Shown here: piece by piece, positions 1-8,126 of the stretch
How positions within the stretch are numbered: position 1 is the first letter of the stretch
Layout: the number at the start of each line of letters is the position of its first letter
Source of the DNA: 66-474 sp963771735
GTDB lineage: Bacteria; Pseudomonadota; Gammaproteobacteria; Xanthomonadales; Rhodanobacteraceae
Length of the DNA: 64,000 bases
Assembly (NCBI GenBank): GCA_963771735.1
Contig: CAVYUN010000002.1
Span: 806,001 to 870,000, forward strand
Direction of reading: 5' to 3'
The notes under the pieces: generated by a model
The model's input: the letters and a program-made list of their open reading frames with translations, nothing else
The model's database searches: none
Told to the model about the DNA's origin: nothing
Position numbers and translations under genes: made by a program

Positions 1-1236
1 CGCCGGAGGCGCCGTCGAGACGCGGGCACCGGGTTGCACGAGCGCGCGCAATTGCTGGATGCCCTGTCCGAACATCTCTCGGCCAGCGGCGGTCGCGCGA
101 CCCAGGGCGGATTGCTGGCGATCGAGATACACGATGCAGCGTCCTTGCACCGCCGCCTCGGGCTGGCGGCGTTCGATCAGGTGCTCGCGCAGATCGGCGC
201 GTTCATCGTGGGCGTGGCACGGGTAGGCTGCATGACCGCGCGCCACGGCAACGCGGGCTACCTGATCTTCGCGCCCACCCGGGGTGAAGCCGAGCTCGCG
301 GTGCTGGCGCGCGAGCTGACCGAGTCCTCGCAGGATGCCCGTTTCGGTGCACAAGCTTCGGCGGTCAGGCTGGTGTGTGCGGTATGTGCCTTCGAAGCCT
401 CGATCAGCGAACCGGCCCAGGCACTGGCGGCGGTCGAGCGCACTTTGGTTGCCGCGCGCGAGCAACCGCAAGCGATGGCGATTCATTCCGGACTCGAACC
501 GGATCCCAACTCGATCACCCACCGGCTTTCGGTGGCGCTGGCCGACGAATCGTTCGATCTGGCCTTCCAGCCGATTGTGCCCATCCATGGCGCACCGGAA
601 CCGGTGTATCAGGCACTGCTGCGCCTGCGTACCGAGGATCATGAATTCCTGGCCGCCGAGCTGGTGCCGGTCGCCGTGCGCACCGGTGCGATTGCCGTGG
701 TCGATGCGTGGGTGCTGCGACGTTGCATTGCAATCCTGGCCGAGCGCCAGCGGCGTGGTGATCCGTTGCAATTGTTCGCAAGCCAGTCGTTGCAGGGTTG
801 GAGCGACGCCGCGCGATTCGCGGCCGTGCAGCAGGCCCTGGCCGATGCGGGGGTCAGGGCCGAGTCGCTGGTTCTGGAATTCAGGGCCGAGGAAGTGCGA
901 CACAACATGCGTATCCTGGTCGGACTCGCCGAGGACCTGCGGCGCGCGGACATCGGATTGTCGCTGGCCGGCATCGACGCCGACGCGCTGGCCGCGGGCT
1001 GGATCGATCACCTGCCGCTGGACTACGTGAAACTGGTGCCCGGACTCGATGATGCCGTGCTGGAGAACATCGTCGACGCCACGCACGAGCGCGGCATCAA
1101 GGTTGTCGCGCCTTGCGTGGAGACGCTCGCACAGGTCGAGCGCCTGCGTGCCGCCAACGTCGACTTGCTGCAAGGCCATTACTTCAGGTCGCCCACCGAA
1201 GATCTGGGCGAACCCATCCCGCAGGCGGAGATCTGA
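1..1236 (+). CDS. FimX-like degenerate GGDEF-EAL protein, 5' end outside the window
   Basis: The reading frame is open from the first base and opens with residues resembling the start of a GGDEF domain (RDAGTGLHER...LLDAL), so the true start and probably a receiver and/or PAS region lie upstream. The GGDEF signature is replaced by NAGYLIF and the EAL signature by QAL (YQALLRL), so neither cyclase nor phosphodiesterase activity is expected. Such double-degenerate proteins, with FimX as the best-known example, bind c-di-GMP in the dead EAL domain and control type IV pili through PilZ and PilB. The assignment to FimX is an inference from this pattern. The gene ends two bases before the TTG start of the downstream hybrid kinase, so the two are probably co-transcribed. 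Confidence 0.75.
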   Translation, partial: RRRRRRDAGTGLHERAQLLDALSEHLSASGGRATQGGLLAIEIHDAASLHRRLGLAAFDQVLAQIGAFIVGVARVGCMTARHGNAGYLIFAPTRGEAELAVLARELTESSQDARFGAQASAVRLVCAVCAFEASISEPAQALAAVERTLVAAREQPQAMAIHSGLEPDPNSITHRLSVALADESFDLAFQPIVPIHGAPEPVYQALLRLRTEDHEFLAAELVPVAVRTGAIAVVDAWVLRRCIAILAERQRRGDPLQLFASQSLQGWSDAARFAAVQQALADAGVRAESLVLEFRAEEVRHNMRILVGLAEDLRRADIGLSLAGIDADALAAGWIDHLPLDYVKLVPGLDDAVLENIVDATHERGIKVVAPCVETLAQVERLRAANVDLLQGHYFRSPTEDLGEPIPQAEI

Positions 1237-1238
1237 CC

Positions 1239-3551
1239 TTGGCAGAACCGCATTTCGATCTCGCGGCCGCATGGCCCCGATGGGCAGCCAGTTTCACATT
1301 GGCAGCGACAGGCATTGCTGCTTCGTTCTGGCTGACCCAGCCACACGTTTTCGTGCTGTGGTTGCTGCTGCTGGTCGCGTTGCTGTTCGTATGGCGATCA
1401 CGTGCCGCGCCATCCGGGACAGGTCGGCGCGCGCCGCCGCCGCCACAGGTTCCCGACCCGGTGGACGTGGCCATGCGCACCCGGCTGGCGTCGGCGCAGT
1501 CGGAATTGTCCTCGCTGCGTGGCGTCCAGCGCGAATTGCTGGCCGCCAAGCAGGCAGCGGAAGCCGCGATGCTGGCAAAAAGCGAATTCCTCGCCAGCAT
1601 GAGCCACGAAATCCGCACGCCGCTGAATGGCATCCTGCCGTTGCTCGACATCGTGCTCGGCACCGAGCTCACGCCCGCCCAGCGCGAATACCTGGTCACT
1701 GCCAATGCGTCTGCGCGGGAACTGCTGCGCATCGTCGACGACATCCTCGATTACTCCAAGGCCGAAGCCGGCAAGCTGAACCTGGAATCAGTCAGCATCA
1801 ACATCCGCGACCTGGTGGACAGCGTGAAGCGGTTGCTGGAGAAACCGGCCGAGGCCAAGGGCCTGGCCATGCGTGCCGTGGTCGACCCCGACGTACGCCC
1901 GATCGTGCGCGGCGATCCCATGCGGGTGCGCCAGATCCTGACCAATCTGATGAGCAACGCGATCAAGTTCACCCAGCGCGGCGGCGTGTCGGTGCGGGTC
2001 AGCAAGCGCAATGACACCGAAACCCAGCATGAGCTGTTGTTCGCGGTGCGCGATACCGGCATCGGCTTGGCGGCCGACGCGGCGGCGCGATTGTTCCAGC
2101 CTTTCACGCAGGCGGATGCTTCGGTGACGCGGCGTTACGGCGGTACCGGGCTGGGGCTCACCATCTGCAAGAAGATCGTCGACCTGATGGGCGGCCGCAT
2201 CGGCGTGCGTTCGGAGCCCGGACGCGGGTCGGTGTTCTGGTTCACCGTGCCGTTCGAGAAGGCGCCCGGCGACATCACCGGAGTGCAAAAAAGCATGGCC
2301 GGCTCGCGTGCTCTGCTGGCGGCGAGCCCGCAACGCGCGCAGGCGATCACGCCGGTGCTTGCCACGCTCGAACTCGATACCACCCACGTGGCCGATGCAG
2401 GCGCGGCGCTCGCGCGCGCACGCCAGGCCGTACCGCTCGGCGACACTTTCGGTTATCACCTGCTGATCGTGGACACGACCAGCGTGACCGGGGATGTTTC
2501 CGGTTTGCTGCAGGACATCCTGCGCGATCGCCAGCTCGACAAGCTGCGCATTCTCGCTTTGGGGCTTGGCACCTCGCCGGACCCGAGGGTCCACGTCACC
2601 GGCGGACGCATGGACGACACTGCCTTGCGTCAGGGCGTGCGTCGGGCTTTTGGCATGGCACCACAGGCACGCACGCAACCGGTGTTGAGCGTGCCCGCGC
2701 TGCCCGAAGCCGTGGGAGAGGGAGACCAGCCGCTGGTCGGGAAGGTCCTTCTGGTCGAGGATCACCCGGTCAACCAGAAGGTCGCGCAGAAGCTGCTGGA
2801 ACGCCTGGGCTTGACCGTGGAGGTCGCCGACAACGGCCAGATAGGACTCGACAAGTTGCGGCAGGAGTCATACGCGATGGTGTTGATGGACTGCCAGATG
2901 CCCGTGTTGGATGGCTACAGTGCGACCCGGCGCCTGCGTGAAATCGAGAACGAGCAGGGCAAGCCGCGCATCCCGGTCATCGCGATGACCGCGCACGCCA
3001 TGTCCGGTGACCGCGAGCGTTGCCTGCAGGCGGGGATGGACGATTATTTGTCCAAACCGCTCGACCGACAGCTGCTGGCGCAGACCTTGGCACGCTGGTT
3101 GCAGCATGCCACTGGCACCGCCTCAGTGACGGCGCCCGTCGCTGCGCCTGCCGCTCCATCCGCTCCCAACATGGAGGCCGCCAAACCCGCCATGAATACA
3201 CCGCCGCCACCCGACACGCTGGACACAGCCACCCTTGTCGACCTGGAAGACATCATGGGTGACGAACTGGTCACACTGATCGACGCCTACCTGCGCGACG
3301 GTGAAACCCGCATGCGCAACCTGCGCGAGGCGGCCGCCCGAGGCGACAGCGCGGAAGTGGGCAAGCTTGCCCACTCACTCAAGTCGTCCAGCGCCAATCT
3401 CGGCGCGCTGCCGCTGTCCACGCGCGCCCGTCAGGTCGAGGAAGCCGCACGCAGCGGTACGCTCGACAACCCGGCGGACAGCGTCGCGGCGCTGGACAAG
3501 TTGTACGCGAACGCGGCCGCGGCGCTGAGGCAGCGCTACAATCGACCGTGA
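1239..3551 (+). CDS. Hybrid sensor histidine kinase (HK-pseudoreceiver-REC-HPt)
   Basis: This is a 770-residue membrane-anchored phosphorelay kinase. Two hydrophobic segments (about residues 16-33 and 36-52) with almost no periplasmic loop precede a coiled coil. The dimerisation domain has the H box SMSHEIRTPLNG (His 123), followed by the ATPase motifs NLMSNAIKFT, DTGIGL and GGTGLGL. A receiver-like stretch lacking an obvious phospho-acceptor follows, then a canonical receiver with VLMDCQMP (Asp 551) and YLSKP, then an HPt domain with LAHSLKSSSANLG (His about 712). I chose the TTG at 1239 because it follows GGAG by 8 bases and starts just after the preceding stop. A start further upstream in the same frame would overlap the preceding gene. 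The short sensor region suggests intramembrane or protein-partner sensing. Confidence 0.88.
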   Translation: MAEPHFDLAAAWPRWAASFTLAATGIAASFWLTQPHVFVLWLLLLVALLFVWRSRAAPSGTGRRAPPPPQVPDPVDVAMRTRLASAQSELSSLRGVQRELLAAKQAAEAAMLAKSEFLASMSHEIRTPLNGILPLLDIVLGTELTPAQREYLVTANASARELLRIVDDILDYSKAEAGKLNLESVSINIRDLVDSVKRLLEKPAEAKGLAMRAVVDPDVRPIVRGDPMRVRQILTNLMSNAIKFTQRGGVSVRVSKRNDTETQHELLFAVRDTGIGLAADAAARLFQPFTQADASVTRRYGGTGLGLTICKKIVDLMGGRIGVRSEPGRGSVFWFTVPFEKAPGDITGVQKSMAGSRALLAASPQRAQAITPVLATLELDTTHVADAGAALARARQAVPLGDTFGYHLLIVDTTSVTGDVSGLLQDILRDRQLDKLRILALGLGTSPDPRVHVTGGRMDDTALRQGVRRAFGMAPQARTQPVLSVPALPEAVGEGDQPLVGKVLLVEDHPVNQKVAQKLLERLGLTVEVADNGQIGLDKLRQESYAMVLMDCQMPVLDGYSATRRLREIENEQGKPRIPVIAMTAHAMSGDRERCLQAGMDDYLSKPLDRQLLAQTLARWLQHATGTASVTAPVAAPAAPSAPNMEAAKPAMNTPPPPDTLDTATLVDLEDIMGDELVTLIDAYLRDGETRMRNLREAAARGDSAEVGKLAHSLKSSSANLGALPLSTRARQVEEAARSGTLDNPADSVAALDKLYANAAAALRQRYNRP

Positions 3552-3915
3552 CCGTTTGTGCGTCTCGAATCCGCGCTTCTAACTCGCAAGTTCGGTGCAC
3601 TTTCGCGAGGGTTTCGCTCGCCTCCGCGGCGAGCGAGCTACTTTCGTTACGGCGAAAGTAGCCAAAGCCATGCGTCCGGCACGACGGTTTCGGCAACATC
3701 CTGTTGCCTCGACTTTCCTGCGCTTCTCGCGCGAAGCGGGCCGGCGCGAACTCGCACAACCTTGTGCTCGAACATGCGCGCCTTGCTCCCGCTTCGGCGC
3801 TGCGATGCTCGGCGTCGCGCAAGGGCGCGTCTATGCTCCGTTGCAGGGGCAATATATGGCCTGAGCTGCCCACCTGGGGGTAGGCCTAGGCGAAGCAGGC
3901 AGACTTACGCGCTGT
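3552..3915. other. Gene-free interval with inverted repeats, possible dispersed repeat
   Basis: About 360 bases without a convincing gene on either strand. It contains two clear stem-loops. One is CGCTCGC/GCGAGCG at about 3615-3636. The other is CTACTTTCG-N6-CGAAAGTAG at 3638-3661. The rest is rich in CGCGAAGCGGG-like and GCGCTGCGATGC-like fragments. I know similar intergenic blocks from Xanthomonadales genomes only by impression and cannot confirm copy number here. No promoter or terminator is assigned. Confidence 0.35.
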
Positions 3916-4053
3916 TTATTTGCACAATGCGATGAATCTAAAGCCCTGGTTGGCGAATAGGCCTTCAAAGAAATCGTAGGGCTCCAAGTCACTGACCGTA
4001 AGCGGGCACTGACCTTTCCAATCGCTGAGCTTTACATGATCTTCAACGGCCAT
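3916..4053 (-). CDS. Hypothetical 45-residue protein downstream of bfr
   Basis: A 45-codon reading frame starting MAVEDHVKLSDWKGQCPL and ending GFRFIALCK. Its ATG lies 10 bases after the bacterioferritin stop codon on the same strand and is preceded by AGGA eight bases upstream, a good ribosome-binding site. The peptide is not low-complexity, has two cysteines, no membrane segment and no signal peptide. Codon choice is less GC-rich than in the neighbours (gta, aaa, cta, aga, taa), which could mean recent arrival or just small size. I recognise no family. Its position suggests co-transcription with the iron-storage genes; function unknown. Confidence 0.55.
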   Translation of the reverse strand: MAVEDHVKLSDWKGQCPLTVSDLEPYDFFEGLFANQGFRFIALCK

Positions 4054-4063
4054 GTCGTCGTTC

Positions 4064-4534
4064 CTAGCTCCGAATATGCGTCTGCAGGTACCGTTCCAAC
4101 CCCACCTGCTCGATCAGGCCGAGCTGGGTTTCCAGCCAGTCGATGTGTTCTTCCTCGGAATGCATGATGTCGGAGAACAGCGTGCGGCTGACGTAGTCGC
4201 CGACTTTCTCGCAATGCGCGATCGCGGTCTGCAGGTCGGGTAGCGCCTGGCGCTCCAGTTTCAGGTCGCACTCAAGGCATTCTTTCGGGGTTTGTCCGAT
4301 CAGCAGCTTTCCGAGTTTCTGCAGGTTGGGCAGGCCTTCGAGGAACAGGATGCGTTCGATCAGCCGGTCGGCGTGTTTCATCTCGTCGATCGACTCGTCA
4401 TGCTCGTGTTCGCCCAGTTCCTTGTAGCCCCAGTTGTGGTACATCCGGTAATGCAGGAAGTACTGGTTGATCGCGATCAGCTCATTGCCGAGCACCTTGT
4501 TGAGATGCTCGATGACTTTGGCATCGCCTTTCAT
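4064..4534 (-). CDS. bfr: Bacterioferritin
   Basis: Haem-containing iron-storage ferritin of 156 residues, close to the 158 of E. coli Bfr. It oxidises Fe(II) and stores it as a ferric mineral inside a 24-subunit shell. The ferroxidase ligands are visible: Glu 18 (NELIAINQYF), Glu 51 and His 54 (IDEMKHAD) and the C-terminal EEEHIDW. Met 52 in the same motif is the axial haem ligand at the subunit interface. The ATG at 4534 has AGGAG just upstream; the reading frame continues further 5' but without family similarity. It follows bfd on the same strand, the usual pairing in which Bfd releases stored iron. A Fur-box-like site lies upstream of bfd. Confidence 0.96.
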   Translation of the reverse strand: MKGDAKVIEHLNKVLGNELIAINQYFLHYRMYHNWGYKELGEHEHDESIDEMKHADRLIERILFLEGLPNLQKLGKLLIGQTPKECLECDLKLERQALPDLQTAIAHCEKVGDYVSRTLFSDIMHSEEEHIDWLETQLGLIEQVGLERYLQTHIRS

Positions 4535-4721
4535 GGTGACTCCTTGCCTGAAGAATTTACGCGTGTCGAACACGGCGCCCACGACTATACCGACAACCCT
4601 CGTTCGAAGCGGCTGCAAGTGAAGCGTCAGCTCATGCAAAGGCGTTGCGATATTCGCTTGCCGGAGATCGACATCACGCAGAGGAGTTGAGCAACGTCGT
4701 GCCGGGACGGGCAAAGGTTGC

Positions 4722-4922
4722 TCAGGCGGCGACAGGGAGCTCGGTAGTGCAACGCCGGGATTCGATCGCGGTTTCGACCAGTTCGCGGGCTTCGGCCTCG
4801 CAACAGCCGCAGCAGGTGGTGCATCCGGTCTGCGCCTGGACGTCCTCGAACGTGCCGGCGCCGCGCGCCACGGCGCGATGGATGTCCTGATCGGAGACGG
4901 CTTTGCAGACGCAAACGTACAT
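4722..4922 (-). CDS. bfd: Bacterioferritin-associated ferredoxin
   Basis: A 66-residue [2Fe-2S] protein that docks on bacterioferritin and supplies electrons to mobilise its iron. The cluster ligands fit the Bfd pattern: a CxC at residues 4 and 6 (MYVCVCKAV) and a cysteine-rich stretch CTTCCGCC at 34-41, in which C38 and C41 match the E. coli spacing. It lies upstream of bfr on the same strand, with about 190 bases between them. The gene should be made under iron limitation, which agrees with the Fur-like palindrome just upstream of its start. Confidence 0.94.
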   Translation of the reverse strand: MYVCVCKAVSDQDIHRAVARGAGTFEDVQAQTGCTTCCGCCEAEARELVETAIESRRCTTELPVAA

Positions 4923-4942
4923 GGCGGACCCTCAATGGCGCC

Positions 4943-4972
4943 ATTTTGAACGCGAATGCGAATGATTGTCAA
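4943..4972 (-). promoter_or_regulatory. Candidate bfd promoter overlapped by a Fur box
   Basis: Bases 4952-4970 read GCGAATGCGAATGATTGTC and match 13 of the 19 positions of the GATAAT-based Fur consensus. On the minus strand a perfect TTGACA -35 hexamer occupies 4972-4967 and is followed after about 17 bases by an A/T-rich weak -10 (TCAAAA), so the Fur site would cover the promoter. The arrangement is seen in the sequence; iron repression through Fur is inferred. Confidence 0.6.
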
Positions 4973-5124
4973 GTGACTTTAGTGGTCACGCCGTCCAAGC
5001 GGTGTTGCGGGTGGTCAAGCCAGAGGTTTTTTTACCATGAGGGTGGCAGCTCCACCGGCGATCTGGGCTGCTCCTGGGCGGGCGTGCTCCCGCTGGCCGT
5101 TGGTATTTGCAGCCAAAACGTCGA

Positions 5125-5645
5125 TCAAGGGCGATCGCACGAAGCGGGCACGATCTCCACGGAACAGGCCGCCTCGACCAGCGGCGCGAAATAGCGCAGT
5201 GCGCGCCGATAGACCTCGCGCTTGAAATCCACCACGTGCTCGGCCGGGATACCAGAAGTCAACCCAGCGCCAGACGTCGAATTCGGGGGTTTCGTGATGG
5301 TCCAGCCGGAACGCAGCATCTTCGTCGAGCATCCTGAGCAGGAACCAGACCTGCTTCTGGCCGATGCACAATGGGACGTTGTCCACGCCGGACGTAGCGT
5401 GGCGGCAGGCGGTAGCGCAGCCAGCCGTGGGTGGAACCGAGCACTTCGACCTGATCGGCGCGCAGGCCGGTCTCTTCCTCCAGCTCGCGGTACATGGCCT
5501 CGTCCGGGGTTTCGTCCGTGTTCATGCCGCCCTGCGGAAACTGCCAGCCCCCGTCGCGCTGCACGCGCCGCGCCCAGAACACCTGGCCTCGCGCGTTCAA
5601 CAGCACGATGCCCACATTCAGGCGATAGCCGTCCACGTCGATCAT
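5125..5645 (-). pseudogene. rppH: RNA pyrophosphohydrolase RppH, interrupted by two apparent +1 frameshifts
   Basis: RppH converts 5'-triphosphorylated RNA ends to monophosphates and triggers mRNA decay. The N-terminal part (MIDVDGYRLNVGIVLLN, GWQFPQGGMN, and a Nudix box ending RELEEETGL) is intact in one frame. Homology then jumps frame near 5373-5375 (an extra base in a CCC run on the minus strand, before PLCIGQKQVWFLL). It jumps again near 5242-5248 (GGCC/CCC run, before EHVVDFKREVYRRAL), ending at the stop at 5125. Removing one base at each site restores a continuous RppH of about 172 residues. Either the gene has decayed recently or the assembly carries two indel errors; the intact conservation in all three segments favours error or a very young lesion. 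Confidence 0.8.
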
Positions 5646-5803
5646 GGACCGGATTCAAGCACAGCCCGCGAACCTTCGGCAACCCCGCAAGTCCCAGACT
5701 GGGCGCGACCGACGGCAAATTCGTGTCGTCGCTATGCGTGCGTACGGGTTGCACCTTGCGCGCGGGCTGGTTATAAGCGGTCGGCCAACTCAAGCGGACA
5801 GGC

Positions 5804-6499
5804 ATGGCTTCGACGATCTTTCATCACTGGCTGGACCAATACAAGGCGCTGCCGCCGCGACGCCAACGCCGGGTCAACCTGGGCCTGGCGTTGGTCGTTG
5901 CCGCGCTGATCTTCGTGCTCGGTGTGCTGTTCGGGCGTGGCGTGGGTTTTCCCAATGGCCTGCAGGCACGCGTGCATCGACTCAGCGACCGCAACGCCGA
6001 ACTCGAAAGCCAGAACCAGAGCCTCCGGCAGCAGCAACAGACGGCAACCACCGCCATGACCGCGCTGAAGCAGGCCATGGCCAGCCGCGATACCGAACTG
6101 CAGACGCTCAAGCAGGAGCAGGCTTTCTATTCCAAGCTGATCGGCATCGACGGCGACCGCTCGGGGCTCGGCGTGCATAGCATCGTACTCAAGCCGGTCG
6201 AGAACACCAACGCGTGGAACTTCACCATCACGCTGGTCAATACCGCGGAAAACGCGGATACGGCGCGCGGCAATCTGACGGTGGCGGTCGAGGGCGTGCA
6301 GGGCGGCAAACTGACCACGCTGGACTGGACGCAACTGGCGGGTTCGGGTGGCAAGGACGGCATCCCGTTCGCGTTCAAGTTCTTCCAGCAGTTGCAGGGT
6401 TCGCTGGCACTGCCCAAGGGCTTCGTGCCCAACCGGGTCGCGGTGACCCTGCACCCGAGCCGGTGGCGCCGCCGTCACCCGCAAACTGGATTGGAATGA
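5804..6499 (+). CDS. Membrane-anchored coiled-coil protein, DUF6776-like, with frameshifted C-terminus
   Basis: A 231-residue protein with a basic N-terminus, one membrane helix at about residues 27-47, a long coiled coil (about 50-108, rich in Q, E and L) and a C-terminal beta-rich domain facing the periplasm. It resembles the DUF6776 proteins often found next to erpA in Xanthomonadales; the function is unknown. The last residues (SRWRRRHPQTGLE) look out of frame. If one base near 6458 is removed, the frame continues as GGAAVTRKLDWNDALAGG and ends at 6542. That tail has the amphipathic character expected of the family, so a +1 indel near the 3' end is likely. Confidence 0.7.
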   Translation: MASTIFHHWLDQYKALPPRRQRRVNLGLALVVAALIFVLGVLFGRGVGFPNGLQARVHRLSDRNAELESQNQSLRQQQQTATTAMTALKQAMASRDTELQTLKQEQAFYSKLIGIDGDRSGLGVHSIVLKPVENTNAWNFTITLVNTAENADTARGNLTVAVEGVQGGKLTTLDWTQLAGSGGKDGIPFAFKFFQQLQGSLALPKGFVPNRVAVTLHPSRWRRRHPQTGLE

Positions 6500-6586
6500 T
6501 GCGCTGGCCGGCGGCCATGGCATCACGATCACCACGCCTTGATCGAGGTCGCCGCCGCCACCATGATGGTCGACGAGGTGCAACAC

Positions 6587-6943
6587 ATGAATTCCGTTTC
6601 CACCACCATTCCGGAGCCCGGCCTGAGCATTTCCGCTGCCGCGCTCGGCCGCGTTCGCGAATTGATCCACGAGGAAGGCAATCCGGCACTCAAGCTGCGG
6701 GTCTTCATCGAGGGAGGCGGTTGCTCGGGCTTCCAGTACGGCTTCAGCTTTGACGAGACGCGGGCCGAGGACGATTACGTGCTCGATCGGGACGGGGTCG
6801 AGTTGCTGGTCGATCCCTTGAGCATGCAGTACCTGGAAGGCGCCGAGGTCGACTACGTAGAAGAGCTTTCGGGTGCGCAGTTCGTGATCCACAATCCGAA
6901 TGCGAAAACCACGTGCGGATGCGGCAATTCGTTCACGGCCTGA
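6587..6943 (+). CDS. erpA: Iron-sulfur cluster insertion protein ErpA
   Basis: A-type carrier of 118 residues that hands [4Fe-4S] or [2Fe-2S] clusters to apo-proteins. The three conserved cysteines are present: GGGCSGFQYGF in the middle and TTCGCGNSF at the end. The ATG at 6587 has GAGGTG six bases upstream. The in-frame ATG at 6563 and the TTG at 6539 lack a well-placed Shine-Dalgarno and would add residues absent from the family, so 6587 is preferred. It starts just after the DUF6776-like gene. Confidence 0.94.
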   Translation: MNSVSTTIPEPGLSISAAALGRVRELIHEEGNPALKLRVFIEGGGCSGFQYGFSFDETRAEDDYVLDRDGVELLVDPLSMQYLEGAEVDYVEELSGAQFVIHNPNAKTTCGCGNSFTA

Positions 6944-7156
6944 GGAGTCGGGTGTGCGATCACCCCCGATCGCCGATTCGTTGCAAGCATCGACGCATGC
7001 GGCCACCGAAGCACGCCCTTTGTACTTGACCGTCCCGCGGAGCCGAACGGGCCGGCACGCGTGGCGAAGGGCTTCGTGTCCGGACTTCTCGCAAGCTCCG
7101 TTTCGATCGCCGCTCTGTCGACTGCCGCACGACGCGTATCGCGTGGAGGGCACGCG

Positions 7157-8080
7157 GTGAGCTCGGCCGAACGCAGTCGCGGCAACGTGTTCGCCGACCT
7201 GCCGATAGATCGTTGCGGCGAACGCCGCGCCGATCCCGAATGGTTGGCGGCGCAACGGCGCGCCGCCAATGCACGCTGGCTGATATGCGACAGCGAGGGT
7301 CGTGCCGCCGTGCAGGATGGCCGCCTGCATCTCGAGGAAACCCGCATCATCGCGGCCGACGCATCCGCCAATTTCCTCGGGCAGCTCGGCGGCGCGCCGG
7401 TTTTCGCGCTGCGCGAACCCGCTGCCCACGAGCAGCTTCCCGATGCGCGGTGGCTGGATTTGCGGACCGCGGCGTGTGAACTCGACCGTTCGGAAGCCGG
7501 TTTGTTCGCTTACGCACGCGGCCTCGCCAACTGGCAGGATGCGACCCGGCACTGCGGTTTCTGTGGCGCGTCCCTGGCTTTCGTCGACGGCGGCCATCGG
7601 GCGGTGTGCGGACACTGCGGGCGCATGCACTTTCCGCGCACCGATGCGGCGATCATCGTGATCGTCGAACACGACGATGCCTGCCTGCTCGGCCGTCAGG
7701 CAAGCTGGCCGGCGGGCCGGTATTCCACCCTCGCGGGCTTCGTCGAACCCGGCGAATCGCTGGACGATGCCGTGCGCCGCGAGGTGCGTGAGGAATCCGG
7801 CGTGGAAGTCATCGATTGCGATTTCCACTCCTCGCAGCCATGGCCATTCCCGGCCTCGTTGATGCTCGGTTTCACCGCGTCCGCCGGCGGACGCGCGATT
7901 AGCCTTGGCGACGGCGAGCTGGAAGACGCGCGCTGGTTCACCGCGCAGGACATCGTCGACAGGTTACACGAGGGCTCCATGCGGGTTTCCACGCCCTACT
8001 CGATTTCCTGGCGGTTGATCGAACACTGGCTGCGCACGCGCGCGGGCATCGAACTGGCCGCGTTGTCGCGCGCGCGTTGA
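7157..8080 (+). CDS. nudC: NAD(+) diphosphatase / NADH pyrophosphatase NudC
   Basis: Nudix hydrolase of 307 residues that splits NAD(H) into NMN(H) and AMP and can remove NAD caps from RNA. A zinc ribbon (CGFC at 133-136 and CGHC at 151-154) precedes the Nudix box (GFVEPGE...REVREESGV, about 194-216). The NudC hallmark SQPWPFP follows directly. The GTG at 7157 is preceded by GGAGGG with a six-base spacer; the frame stays open further upstream but without similarity. If rppH is really inactive, this would be the remaining obvious RNA-end-processing Nudix enzyme in the window. Confidence 0.93.
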   Translation: MSSAERSRGNVFADLPIDRCGERRADPEWLAAQRRAANARWLICDSEGRAAVQDGRLHLEETRIIAADASANFLGQLGGAPVFALREPAAHEQLPDARWLDLRTAACELDRSEAGLFAYARGLANWQDATRHCGFCGASLAFVDGGHRAVCGHCGRMHFPRTDAAIIVIVEHDDACLLGRQASWPAGRYSTLAGFVEPGESLDDAVRREVREESGVEVIDCDFHSSQPWPFPASLMLGFTASAGGRAISLGDGELEDARWFTAQDIVDRLHEGSMRVSTPYSISWRLIEHWLRTRAGIELAALSRAR

Positions 8081-8126
8081 ACGGCGCGATTACAATCGCA
8101 CCGAAGCTCGTTGATTGAAGGGTTGC

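Noticed and set aside
5015..5386. A separate 123-residue protein starting MDNVPLCIGQKQVW.
   Set aside because: It is the middle of RppH in a shifted frame, not an independent gene.
5771..7828. A 685-codon open frame antisense to the DUF6776-like gene, erpA and nudC.
   Set aside because: GC-rich shadow of strongly conserved plus-strand genes; no family motif and implausible composition.
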